NCBI GenBank assembly: GCA_963846775.1
Contig: CAWJXB010000006.1
Span: forward strand, 1,488,001 to 1,552,000
Length of the DNA: 64,000 nt
From: CAVYXA01 sp963846775
GTDB lineage: Bacteria; Verrucomicrobiota; Verrucomicrobiia; Chthoniobacterales; UBA10450
Direction: 5' to 3'
Part shown: piece after piece, positions 33,104 through 41,214 of the stretch
Numbering within the stretch: the first letter of the stretch is position 1
Layout of the letters: the number at the start of each line of letters is the position of its first letter
Position numbers and translations under genes: made by a program
Notes under the pieces: model-generated
The model's input: only the letters and a program-made list of their open reading frames with translations
Told to the model about the DNA's origin: nothing
Databases searched by the model: none

Positions 33104-33429
33104 TCGTTTTAACTTGACTGCTTAAAGCAGTCAAGCTTTCAGCGACTGCGATTGACCCGTTCTCAGAACAATGGGCCTCGGTTGCTCCAAATTCTTCAGC
33201 TGCGATGCATATCTAATCGGAGACTTGCGACGACGTTGCCAACACCGGCAACACAAATTCGCCCCAGGTTCGCTTAAGGTCGCATCTGGCAAAGATTTAT
33301 CTTGACCGCCGCCTGGCTGAGCCCCAGCCTCCGCCGCAACCGCTACACCGAAACTTGTGCTTCATGGCTCGCCTCGACAGGGCGCCGCGCTTTTTCGGCC
33401 GAGCTTTCAACCAACAAGAAAGGATCATC
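33104..33429. other. Gene-free intergenic stretch
   Basis: 326 bp between the regulator remnant and a secreted protein gene. It contains the hairpin at 33113-33135. I see no credible ORF and no clear promoter. The frame from 33355 across its end belongs to the downstream gene but is too far upstream to be its true N-terminus. Confidence 0.6.
33113..33135. repeat. CTTGACTGCT hairpin
   Basis: CTTGACTGCT-TAA-AGCAGTCAAG is a perfect 10-bp stem. It is a short relative of the hairpin at 18330-18366, with the same TAA loop and CTTGAC core. Confidence 0.75.
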
Positions 33430-34164
33430 ATGAAAATTACTCTTCCAACGCTCATGGCGCTCAGCCTCGCGCCGTTCGCTTTTGCGCAATCGCCATCCCC
33501 CGCTTCTTCCGCTTCGGGGTCGGCTGCAACGGCCGCCGGCCGCACCGATCTCTACCACGTGCATTTCGCCAATGCCGCGACCGGCAAAGCCCAGGAGCTC
33601 GCCGACGAACTCAAGAAACCTGACAAAACTTTGGCCATGCCCGATCACTTCATCATTCTCCGACACGAGGACGGCGATTCATGGGATTACTGCGTAGTCA
33701 CTCATTTAGGGACGAAGACCACCATCGAAGCAAATCGACCCGCGCCGCCGTCGAACATGATGTCGGTATACTCGGCCCATACCGACACGTTCGCTTCCGG
33801 TCCGTCGTGGTCGGAATTTGCCAAGCAGCTCGGTATCGATGACGCCTCGAAAACTGCCGGGGCCGCTTATGTCGTCTCCATGTATCGACCAGCGGCCGGC
33901 CAGCGCGAAGCGCTCGACAAATTCCTGAACGAACCACCCGACAAAGCCACCGATTCCAGTCTCGGCCGTGTGACGCTGCAACATTTGGAAGGCGCGGCCT
34001 GGACATTCGTAACGATCCAGCGCTGGAGCTCGTGGCCCGATTACGGTAAGGACAACGTCAAGAGCATTGCGCAAATGGGGCGCAACCAGCAAGGCGGCTG
34101 GTTCAAGCTGCGCAACCTCATCTCGTTTCACACCGATACTCTCTGCGACCGCATCGCGCCCTAA
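33430..34164 (+). CDS. Exported protein with two ferredoxin-like (dimeric alpha-beta barrel) halves
   Basis: A 244-residue protein with a signal peptide (MKITLPTLMALSLAPFAFAQ) chosen by ATG 33430, which has AAGGA just upstream. After a short Ser/Ala linker come two similar halves: YHVHFANAATGKAQELADEL and YVVSMYRPAAGQREALDKFL, each followed by VTH or VTLQHLEG and W segments. This repeats the pattern of dimeric alpha-beta barrel domains, possibly NIPSNAP- or ABM-like. No active site can be named. Periplasmic location is predicted. Confidence 0.75.
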   Translation: MKITLPTLMALSLAPFAFAQSPSPASSASGSAATAAGRTDLYHVHFANAATGKAQELADELKKPDKTLAMPDHFIILRHEDGDSWDYCVVTHLGTKTTIEANRPAPPSNMMSVYSAHTDTFASGPSWSEFAKQLGIDDASKTAGAAYVVSMYRPAAGQREALDKFLNEPPDKATDSSLGRVTLQHLEGAAWTFVTIQRWSSWPDYGKDNVKSIAQMGRNQQGGWFKLRNLISFHTDTLCDRIAP

Positions 34165-34242
34165 CAAGTCGCGAGTGTTCCGAAGTAAATTTCGGGCTGA
34201 CCTGCTGCCAAGAGACGCCCCCAAAGCATCTCGGGGCTGGCC

Positions 34243-34282
34243 TCTGCTCTCTGACCTCTGACTTCTGACCGCAGACCGCTGT
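34243..34282. repeat. CTGACCT heptad array
   Basis: CTG or CAG occurs at 34244, 34251, 34258, 34265, 34272 and 34279, exactly every 7 bp. Units read CTGACCT, CTGACTT, CTGACCG and CAGACCG. It sits between an exported protein gene and a receiver gene. Confidence 0.85.
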
Positions 34283-34352
34283 CCTCCGGTCCCGATGTTC
34301 GCGTAAGGGGCCTTGTCCATCGGTACACAGCTTGCTCCTTTTCTACGTCGTC

Positions 34353-34721
34353 ATGGCGCATAAACCGGTTCGGGTCTTGACGGTCGATGACGAACCGTCA
34401 GTCACACTCTCCCTTCGTTATGTCTTTGCCGATCCGCGTTATGAAGTGGTTGCGGTGAGCAGCGGCTACGCTGCCCTGGCTGAGCTCAATTGCAGTCCGT
34501 TCGATGCGATCATCGTCGACGAAAAAATGCCGAACCTCAGCGGCAGGGAACTGGTCCGGGCGATTAAGGAACGATGCAACCCGGCGAAAATTATCGTGGT
34601 ATCGGCGCGATTATTACCGGAAGTTCGCCAAGCTTACGAAAGTTTGAACGTCGACGCCATGTTCGACAAACCGTTCGACGTCAGAGCGCTGCGCGACGCG
34701 GTCGACCGTATCGTTACCTGA
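34353..34721 (+). CDS. Single-domain response regulator
   Basis: A 122-residue receiver. VRVLTVDDEPSVTLSLRYVF contains the acidic pair, AIIVDEKMPNLSGRELVRAI the phosphoacceptor Asp, IIVVSARLL the Ser, and AMFDKPFDVRALRDAV the Lys. ATG 34353 (MAHKPVRVL) is used. No kinase lies nearby. Its FDVRALR..VD ending matches the receiver at 35471, which points to local duplication. Confidence 0.92.
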   Translation: MAHKPVRVLTVDDEPSVTLSLRYVFADPRYEVVAVSSGYAALAELNCSPFDAIIVDEKMPNLSGRELVRAIKERCNPAKIIVVSARLLPEVRQAYESLNVDAMFDKPFDVRALRDAVDRIVT

Positions 34722-35470
34722 TCCCGCTCAAGGCGGTTTGCCTGTCATTCCGAAACTCCGAAGGCCCATGACCGATATCCTCTGATCTCTGTCCGTTTCA
34801 GCTTTCAGCTTTTCAGCCCCGAATTCCTTCGGGTTCGTCCCGCCGCGACGGGCAGACTTTTAGGCGTTTCAGTTCTCAAACCGCGTGGAGCGCAGCGATT
34901 TACGCGGTCAGTTGTCCATCGCCGGTGGTCCTGTTGTCTCGAAACAGCATTTACGCTCCCTGGCGCTAGCCGGCCAAATTTGTTTACCCGATCTTGACTG
35001 TCGCTTCGCGACGGGCCGCGATTGTCCTCTCCTCTTATCGCTTTGCCCCAGCGTTATTTCGGCGTTTTCTTTTTGTTTTTGTTGGCGGCGGCGAGACGCT
35101 CCGTCTTTTTGCGCCGGACCGAGCGTCTCCTCATATTATCTCTACCGTGGTTGTGTCCCATAGTCTTCACTCTCGCCCGCTTGCCACGTCCTGGCAATGT
35201 GAAGGAGGACTCTCTGCCGGCGTTCAAGTGTTTCGCTCCGAAAGCATTCGCCGTGGCGAACCTCTGACCTCTGACATCTGATCTGGGATTTCAGCTTTTC
35301 CGAGTTTCAGCGTTTCTCTTCGCGTCCTCAGATCTGTGATTTCTGGATCTCAGCGTTTCAGTTTTTTTTTGCCGCGTCAAAAGTGACCTCCAGGCTTTTC
35401 TCTGTTGCGGCGGGACGACCCCGAAGGAGTTCGGGCTGAAACGCTGAAAACGCCGGGGCGATCGTCCGAA
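34722..35470. other. 749-bp gene-free region with heptad arrays
   Basis: The gap between two convergent receiver genes. Heptad arrays lie at 34782-34817 (CTG 34782 and 34789, then TTTCAGC at 34796 and 34803 and TTTTCAGC) and 35264-35360 (CTG at 35264, 35271 and 35278, CAG at 35292 and 35308, continuing irregularly). Three overlapping plus-strand frames between 34885 and 35281 have no recognisable family, no signal peptide and odd Arg/Ser/Phe-rich composition. I do not call them. Confidence 0.65.
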
Positions 35471-35851
35471 TCAGGCGACCTTTGCCAGGCTATCGACTAC
35501 TTGGCGAATTTCGTAGACGTCGAACGGTTTGTCGACCATCGCGTCCACTTTGAGTTCCTCGTAACTGCGCCGGTTTTCGTCGGTTAGATGAGCTGATAAA
35601 ACAATAATTTTGCCGCGAAAATTTCCCGCGCGCAGGTGTTGGACCAACTCGATCCCCGACAGCCTCGGCATTTTGTGGTCGACAATCACGACGTCAAACG
35701 GCGGCGCGGAATGCTGGGCGATCTTGGCCAGGGCCTCGGCGCCATCGTACGCCAGCGTGAGTTTTCGGGCGGGATTACTGAGCGCAAACGAGACCGCGTG
35801 CGCGACCGGAAAACTGTCGTCCACACTCAGAATATGCAAGGGCTTTGCCAT
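35471..35851 (-). CDS. Single-domain response regulator
   Basis: A 126-residue receiver: HILSVDDSFPVAHAVSFALS, VVIVDHKMPRLSGIELVQHL (phosphoacceptor Asp), IIVLSAHLTDENRRSYEELK and AMVDKPFDVYEIRQVV. It is close to the receiver at 28924 (SAHLT.E..R.YEEL.VD) and that at 34353. The start ATG 35851 is clear. It faces the plus-strand receiver across a gene-free region. Confidence 0.92.
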   Translation of the reverse strand: MAKPLHILSVDDSFPVAHAVSFALSNPARKLTLAYDGAEALAKIAQHSAPPFDVVIVDHKMPRLSGIELVQHLRAGNFRGKIIVLSAHLTDENRRSYEELKVDAMVDKPFDVYEIRQVVDSLAKVA

Positions 35852-35930
35852 GGTGGGTTCTAATTGAGCAAGGCGTATACCGCAGGGGAAGGAGATCGAA
35901 GCTGGGAAATCGAATTCAGGTGGTCGACGG

Positions 35931-37682
35931 TCAGTGGTCAGACCCGCCTTTTTGCTGTTTGATCCACGCTTCGACGCGCTCTTGCAGCAGCTCCAACGGC
36001 ATGGCGCCGCCGTTCAAGATTTCGTCGTGGAATGCCTTGATCTCGAATTTGTCGCCGAGCTGCGCTTTCGCTTCGTCGCGCAGTTTGAGAATGGCCAGTT
36101 GCCCCATCTTGTAGGCAAGCGCTTGCCCGGGCCAGGCGATGTAACGGTCTGCTTCCGTCTGGACCATCGCGTCGTTGAGGTCGTTGGCATGCATGTAGTC
36201 AACCACCTTTTCGCGGCTCCAATTCTTGTCGTGGATCCCGGTATCGACCACGAGCCTGACCGCGCGAAGCATCTCCGAATTCAGCCGGCCGTAATCAGAC
36301 ACGGGATCTTGATAGAAACCGATCTCTTTGCCTAACTGCTCGGAATAGAGCGCCCAACCTTCGGCATACGCGGAATAAAAACCGTGCAGCCGAAACTTTG
36401 GCAAACCTTCCAATGCTTGAGCGATGCTAATTTGTAGGTGATGACCGGGAACGCCTTCGTGATAAGCAATCGCTTCGTCGTCGATCAGCGTGCGCGTGGT
36501 CGGATTTGATACCGCCACAACCACGCGGCCCGGACGTTTCCCATCCGGCGTGCCCTGGACGTAATGGGTCGCGGCGGCTTTAGCGAAATCGGGGATCGGT
36601 TCCACCGTCACTGGTGATTTCGGCAATAATCCGAACAGTTCCGGCAACTTCGGCTCCATTTGATGAATGTACTTTTTGTAGTCGTCCAGGATCTGTTGCT
36701 CGCTCGTCGGCTTCCATTTCGGGTCCTTGTTGATCGCCTCCCGGAAGCTGGCCAGATCCTTATATCCATTGTTCTGGGCGAGCTTGGTCATCTCGTCCGT
36801 GACGCGCGCGACTTCTTTCAGCCCGATCTCATGCACCTCGGCCGGCATGATGTTCATGGTGGTCATCGTTTTCACGGCCTCGGAATAGCGCCGCTTTCCC
36901 TCGGCCAGGCTTTCGACTGAAAGCTCGGTCCGTCCCTTCGGGGCGTATTCAGTGCGAAGGAACTCACCGAATTTTTTGTACGCCGGGAACACATTGTCGT
37001 TCACCGCCTTCGTGATCTCGTCGGTCAGCCGTTTTTTGTCCTGCTCAGAAAATTCTGCTGGAAATTTCTTGGTCGGCCGAAGGAATGGATTCGCCGCGAT
37101 GATGCCGTCGCATTGGCCGGGCAATTTCTCGAGGAGAAACTTTGGCGGCATGAGCTTGTCTTTCTCGCCTTGCTTCATCACGTCGGTGGTTTGTTCGAGC
37201 ACGCGCGGGATCTGGCGTAACCGGGAGATGTAATCCTGGTAGTGCGACACGGAATCGAGCGGCACCGCGTTCGGTAAATCGGCCAGCCGGGTATGGACGC
37301 CGTTCTGCTGGTTCACCGGCATCTCGTAATTCTTCAAGGCGTAGTTCACGTCTTCGCGCTCGAGCTGATACTGAAGGATGCGATGACTCAAGAGATCTTT
37401 GTCGTCCATTCCGCCGGTCGGGATCGCTCTTAAGCGAGCGAGAAAATCATCGGCTTCGGCGTGTTGGCGCGCGATCTCGGCGAGCGAGACCTGTCCAAGC
37501 TGTGAGTTGTAACGGTAATCCCCGTAGGCCGTGGCTCGCTCCGGAAAATTCTTCAGCCCGGTTTGATAAACCTCTTCAAACAGCGCGTTCTGCTTCGCTA
37601 CCCGGTCCGCCACCGATGGCGTTTGTCCAAAACTTGAGCACACCAACCCCAGAACCAAGGCAAAGACAAAAAAGTATCGCAT
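35931..37682 (-). CDS. DUF885 family putative zinc metallopeptidase
   Basis: A 583-residue exported protein with signal peptide MRYFFVFALVLGLVCSSFG. The DUF885 family (PF05960) is mostly uncharacterised but carries a zinc-peptidase-like motif. Here it is AIAYHEGVPGHHLQISIAQ, near residue 408, with further family parts YAEGWALYSEQLGKEIGFY and ETEADRYIAWPGQALAYKMG. Predicted to act in the periplasm on peptides. It stands alone with no neighbours in the same direction within 70 bp. The downstream end faces a receiver gene. Confidence 0.9.
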   Translation of the reverse strand: MRYFFVFALVLGLVCSSFGQTPSVADRVAKQNALFEEVYQTGLKNFPERATAYGDYRYNSQLGQVSLAEIARQHAEADDFLARLRAIPTGGMDDKDLLSHRILQYQLEREDVNYALKNYEMPVNQQNGVHTRLADLPNAVPLDSVSHYQDYISRLRQIPRVLEQTTDVMKQGEKDKLMPPKFLLEKLPGQCDGIIAANPFLRPTKKFPAEFSEQDKKRLTDEITKAVNDNVFPAYKKFGEFLRTEYAPKGRTELSVESLAEGKRRYSEAVKTMTTMNIMPAEVHEIGLKEVARVTDEMTKLAQNNGYKDLASFREAINKDPKWKPTSEQQILDDYKKYIHQMEPKLPELFGLLPKSPVTVEPIPDFAKAAATHYVQGTPDGKRPGRVVVAVSNPTTRTLIDDEAIAYHEGVPGHHLQISIAQALEGLPKFRLHGFYSAYAEGWALYSEQLGKEIGFYQDPVSDYGRLNSEMLRAVRLVVDTGIHDKNWSREKVVDYMHANDLNDAMVQTEADRYIAWPGQALAYKMGQLAILKLRDEAKAQLGDKFEIKAFHDEILNGGAMPLELLQERVEAWIKQQKGGSDH

Positions 37683-37732
37683 AGGAGTGCACTCTAGCAG
37701 AAGAAGTGGGGAGCCTCTAGAAAGGACGGAAG

Positions 37733-37758
37733 TCAGATGTCAGATGTCAGATGTCAGA
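37733..37758. repeat. GTCAGAT heptad array
   Basis: GTCAGAT three times and GTCAGAG once, with CAG at 37734, 37741, 37748 and 37755. It is the cleanest 7-bp array in the window and lies directly beside the L,D-transpeptidase remnant. Confidence 0.9.
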
Positions 37759-37798
37759 GGACAAGAAGGTCGCTCGGTGCAGTCAGGACATCGCATAC

Positions 37799-37894
37799 GT
37801 ACTCCCCGGGTTTCAGTGACCCAGTTGGTTTACCTGTAGGCGTGCCTTTAGTGTGGAAAGAAGGCCGCTCCATGGAGAAAGAGGTCGTGAGCAG
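37799..37894 (-). pseudogene. Remnant of an L,D-transpeptidase N-terminus
   Basis: On the minus strand from 37894 the frame reads LLTTSFSMERPSFHTKGTPT and GKPTGSLKPGEY, then ends at a stop about 16 codons later. The intact gene at 49698 has LLATTFAMEKPSFHTQGAPT and GKPTGALKPGQY at its N-terminus, so the match is extensive. A TAG lies directly upstream in frame and no catalytic domain follows. It is a short leftover of a paralogue, bordered by the heptad array. Confidence 0.75.
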
Positions 37895-37958
37895 CTATCC
37901 TCCGGACTTTTCAAAGCCCAGGTGGTGTGGGTGCGGTTGGGACCATCTGAACTAAATT

Positions 37959-39047
37959 TCAATTCCCCTGCGGCGGCAGGAGATAAAGTGCCGTAGCAAA
38001 CATCAGGTAAACCATCAGGGTGAGCACTCCGACAAACCAGGTCGAGCGTCCGGAGTTGGTCACGAGCACCGCCGTTAGGGTGGCGAAAAAGACCATGGCA
38101 ACGGCGCCAGGCCAAAAGCTTAAATCCATCGGCGTGGGGCCAATGAAATAACTGAGCAGGACTAGAACCGGCGCGACGAAGAGTGCGATCTGAGCGGCGC
38201 TGCCGAGTGCGATCCCGACGCTAAGATCGAGATGATTTTTGCGCGCGGCTGAGAATGCAGCCGTCATTTCCGCGGCCGCGCCCACGATGGCGACGACGAT
38301 GAAGCCAACGAACGCCGGACTCATTCCGAAAGAGGTCGCTGCCTCCTGAACCGAACCGACAAACACTTCGCTAACCAGTGCGACCAGAATGGTGACGCCG
38401 ACAAGAGTAGCGACGGCCAGACCGATCGGCCAGGCCGCTTCGATTTCTTCCGCCTCGCCGCCGAACAATTCGCGATGAGTCTTGAGCGAAAACAAAAGGC
38501 CGAGTCCATACGCAATAAGAAGTAAGATCGACAATGGAATGCTCAAGTCTTTGTTGAGCTTTGCCGCTTCCGACAGGCCGCGCGCTCCGACTGTTGAAGG
38601 GATAAGCAACGCAATGGTGGCGAGAAAAAGGAGTCCGGCCTGCAGTCGCGCGCCGATGCGGTTGAATTCCTGAACATGGTATCGGAATCCGCCGAGCAGA
38701 AACGACGCGCCTAGCATGAACAAAGAATTGGTTACGATTGCTCCGGCGATGGATGCTTTGACCAGCGTGTATTGCCCGGCTTGAAGAGCCGCTAGGGCGA
38801 TGACCAACTCGGTCAGATTTCCAAGTGTCGCGTTGAGCAGTCCACCGACCGAATCTCCGGTCTTGGCCGCGACCGATTCTGTCGCGTGGCTTAGCAGAAT
38901 CGCCAGCGGGAGAATGGCGAGGATGGAAAGGACGAACAGAAGAGTGTGAGCCTCGGGCTTGATTCTTTCCATCGCCAGAACAGCCGGGACAAAGACGAGC
39001 AACCAAAGCAACGGATTGCGCCGGATTTCCTGAAAAAGCTGCTTCAT
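37959..39047 (-). CDS. Ca2+/H+ antiporter (CaCA/CAX family)
   Basis: A 362-residue inner-membrane cation/proton exchanger with about eleven helices in two homologous halves. The alpha-repeats show VGGLLNATLGNLTELVIALAA in the first half and VAIVGAAAEMTAAFSAARKN in the second, each with the essential acidic residue. A short acidic segment (GGEAEEIEAAW) separates them. This is the family of ChaA/VCX1 and removes calcium from the cytoplasm. ATG 39047 (MKQLFQEIRRNPLLW) is standard. It is not part of an evident operon. Confidence 0.93.
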   Translation of the reverse strand: MKQLFQEIRRNPLLWLLVFVPAVLAMERIKPEAHTLLFVLSILAILPLAILLSHATESVAAKTGDSVGGLLNATLGNLTELVIALAALQAGQYTLVKASIAGAIVTNSLFMLGASFLLGGFRYHVQEFNRIGARLQAGLLFLATIALLIPSTVGARGLSEAAKLNKDLSIPLSILLLIAYGLGLLFSLKTHRELFGGEAEEIEAAWPIGLAVATLVGVTILVALVSEVFVGSVQEAATSFGMSPAFVGFIVVAIVGAAAEMTAAFSAARKNHLDLSVGIALGSAAQIALFVAPVLVLLSYFIGPTPMDLSFWPGAVAMVFFATLTAVLVTNSGRSTWFVGVLTLMVYLMFATALYLLPPQGN

Positions 39048-39170
39048 GGCAAATACAGCTTTCAGTTTTCACAAACCCCGGCGATCGCGAATAGGACCAA
39101 GGTCTGATAAGCCCTTCGGGGCGGCGTTTGTTAAAAACAGTCGACCTCAGCGAACCTGATTAGTAGTCGT

Positions 39171-39503
39171 ATGCCATTTGAAAAATTTGATCTCGAGAAC
39201 CTGAACAAAGAGCGCCGCAAAGCCATCGCCAAATCGATTCGGCCCATCGAGATTGCGGAACTTAAAAAGCTCGGCGAAGAAATTTTTCATCACGCTGATC
39301 ACCCGTGGCGCGAGACATTTTTCAAATTTCTTTCCCAGAATCCGGGATCTACGTTCCATCACGCTATCACCAGCGACGGGGTCAATATTGTTTACTGCCG
39401 AGACAAAGATAAAGGGATATGGTTTCTCCCTGGGACTGGGATGGGCCCATTGCAGGAGAGAGGCCGCACGATCATGAAGGAAATGATCGCAGGAGGCCGT
39501 TGA
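39171..39503 (+). CDS. Small conserved protein of unknown function
   Basis: A 110-residue soluble protein, MPFEKFDLENLNKERRKAIA with later STFHHAITSDGVNIVYCRDK and IWFLPGTGMGPLQERGR. The reading frame has a plausible start, normal composition and no shadow gene opposite over most of its length. I do not recognise the family. The mixture of a charged N-terminal helix and a beta-rich C-terminus suggests a small alpha/beta domain. Confidence 0.65.
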   Translation: MPFEKFDLENLNKERRKAIAKSIRPIEIAELKKLGEEIFHHADHPWRETFFKFLSQNPGSTFHHAITSDGVNIVYCRDKDKGIWFLPGTGMGPLQERGRTIMKEMIAGGR

Positions 39504-39535
39504 GCCTGGCCAAGACGGTCGCTCGAATGGACCGG

Positions 39536-39958
39536 TCAGTCCGCTGCTTGCGGAGGTCGCAGTGAATCGATTGAAACGTTGAGCCATCTGGCCGCGACTT
39601 CTTTTTCTTCGAAAAGTCTAACCTGTAATGGCGAGTGATCTGTGAGGAGGGCATGCAGTCTGAAATAATGGACGAAAGCGGGGTCCCTGACCAAAAATGC
39701 GGACTTTAGCGATCGACGCCCTTGACGCGATAATCTGCGGTAAAGCGCAACGTGAAAAACATATTTAAAATTAAGCTCAACCGCAGTTAAGTCGGTCGTG
39801 TCGATGAAGCGAAGCTCGTTCGCATCCGATTCGGCTTCCTCCTCTCCGATAAAGGCGATGATTTTGTTGACCGCCTTTTCGTCAAGGATACCACGGGGCT
39901 TCCAGAGGAGAAGACTCAGCTCTGGCTGGAAGTAAACGGTGGGAGGCGGCGTCATCAC
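39536..39958 (-). CDS. Putative STAS-like small protein
   Basis: A 140-residue protein: TVYFQPELSLLLWKPRGILD, NKIIAFIGEEEAESDANELR, FIDTTDLTAVELNF and a basic C-terminal half. The pattern of a strand, then a helix after GILDEKAV, then FIDTT resembles STAS/SpoIIAA-like domains, where a Ser or Thr in the last motif is phosphorylated. The assignment is tentative. It converges with the small plus-strand gene before it. Confidence 0.55.
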   Translation of the reverse strand: MMTPPPTVYFQPELSLLLWKPRGILDEKAVNKIIAFIGEEEAESDANELRFIDTTDLTAVELNFKYVFHVALYRRLSRQGRRSLKSAFLVRDPAFVHYFRLHALLTDHSPLQVRLFEEKEVAARWLNVSIDSLRPPQAAD

Positions 39959-39976
39959 GATCGCAATAAGTTTTTA

Positions 39977-40190
39977 TTAACTCTTGAGATGAAGCTCCAA
40001 GATGCGATCCAACTCGGCAATCGTCTGTGGCAGCTCGCACGAACCGTGTGGACCGGGGACAATGCACTCAAATCTGGCCCCATCGCAGTGGGAACTCCAA
40101 TACGGGACAACTCCGTCGGGTACTGTTCGGTGTATCTCCCTTTCCACGATCGCCGATAATCCAAACCACGATGAATTGCGCATGATTAAC
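39977..40190 (-). pseudogene. Frameshifted C-terminal fragment of a lipase-like hydrolase
   Basis: Minus-strand frames give IIGDRGKGDTPNS near 40166-40125 and, after a one-base shift in the GGG at 40118-40120, DGVVPYWSSHCDGARFECIV and HGSCELPQTIAELDRIL down to 39977. The intact gene at 50707 ends IIGDRGRGDSPNSSDGVVPY, WSSHMKGAETEHIVPSDHSA and AIAEVLRIL, so this is clearly a paralogue's tail. The upstream body of the enzyme is missing. Confidence 0.75.
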
Positions 40191-40414
40191 CTGTTCGTTT
40201 CAGATATTGGACACCGGTAATACTGTGAAAATGGCTTGTAATCGGGGTATAGGACAATAGTCCTATTCGATCGCTCCATTCAGCTTCCAGGTAGTGCGCC
40301 CGTCCGATTCGCCTAGTCCACAAGTCGTAAGACGAAGGTCCAATGCGCTGACCGGCCGTAACCCGTCATAGTCGTTCCTGACTGACGGAAAACTTAATCA
40401 AAAGGAACACAAAC

Positions 40415-41125
40415 ATGAAACGAATCTATTTTGCCTTAACGCTTTTGACCACATTTCTCTGCGCTTCCGTGCTCGCCGGAGGCCCGGAGTACAAGCAGGT
40501 AGCCCCAACACCTCCCGTATGCGGGGTCGGCTGGTACTTCGCGCTGGATGGCGGTGCGAATCTTTATCAAGACTTCGGTGGCGATAGACATCTCCTCATT
40601 GGAGCGAACGATCTCACTGTTGGCGTTAAGGATCACATCGGCGGCTTCGGCGGTATTAAACTCGGCTATGTGTTTGGCCAGGGAACAATCCGCTGGGCGC
40701 TAGAGGAGGATCTCTACTATAACGGCGTGAACGCAACGGCCTCTGCCAATCTCAATGGCCGCGAAATCGCGCATGCCGATGCCATGCTGAATACAGGGGC
40801 GTTTATGACGAACGTTGTCCTTCGGTTTGCGCCCAATGGAGGGTGCGGTTTTCAACCATACATCTTTGGCGGCATCGGCGGCTGGTGGGGCGAAACTGGC
40901 GGAGACATTGACGTCACCGTCGGAAATACGACCCGAAGTTTTGGGTCACGGGACAACGGCGGCTTCGCTTTCCAAGTGGGAGCGGGTGTTGATTATTACT
41001 TCTCGCCGAAGTGGAGCGTCTTCACAGAATACAAGTTTCTCGATTACACAAATGCGGGTAACGAGTTCACCAATTCGAATGTCGGTCAACACTTGGTCGG
41101 TGGCGGTCTGAAGTTTCACTTCTAA
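40415..41125 (+). CDS. Outer-membrane beta-barrel protein
   Basis: A 236-residue protein with signal peptide MKRIYFALTLLTTFLCASVLAG and an eight-stranded OmpA/OmpX-type barrel. Typical strands are WYFALDGGANLYQDFGG, GGIKLGYVFGQ, PYIFGGIGGWWGETGG, QVGAGVDYYFSPKWSVFTEY and a final VGGGLKFHF ending in Phe. AAAAGGAAC lies upstream of ATG 40415. A strong terminator follows. The role, porin-like or structural, cannot be told. Confidence 0.88.
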   Translation: MKRIYFALTLLTTFLCASVLAGGPEYKQVAPTPPVCGVGWYFALDGGANLYQDFGGDRHLLIGANDLTVGVKDHIGGFGGIKLGYVFGQGTIRWALEEDLYYNGVNATASANLNGREIAHADAMLNTGAFMTNVVLRFAPNGGCGFQPYIFGGIGGWWGETGGDIDVTVGNTTRSFGSRDNGGFAFQVGAGVDYYFSPKWSVFTEYKFLDYTNAGNEFTNSNVGQHLVGGGLKFHF

Positions 41126-41146
41126 ACAATCTCAGGGTTAGTTAAC

Positions 41147-41194
41147 GCGCGCTCGCGGAGATATGGGAATGCCTCTCTGCGGGCGCGCTCTTTT
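41147..41194 (+). terminator. Intrinsic terminator after the beta-barrel gene
   Basis: Stem GCGCGCTCGCGGAGA (41147-41161) with TCTCTGCGGGCGCGC (41174-41188), 15 pairs with two wobble G-U positions, followed by TCTTTT. Confidence 0.85.
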
Positions 41195-41214
41195 CCGGAT
41201 GTGCGACCGGCTAC

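Noticed and set aside
34885..35281. Three overlapping plus-strand frames of 80-95 codons
   Set aside because: No family, no ribosome-binding site, skewed composition, and they overlap each other and a heptad array.
37733..37758. CRISPR-like array
   Set aside because: Units are 7 bp with no unique spacers and no cas genes.
37736..37955. 72-codon plus frame after the DUF885 gene
   Set aside because: The opposite strand carries the L,D-transpeptidase remnant, which explains the apparent coding content.
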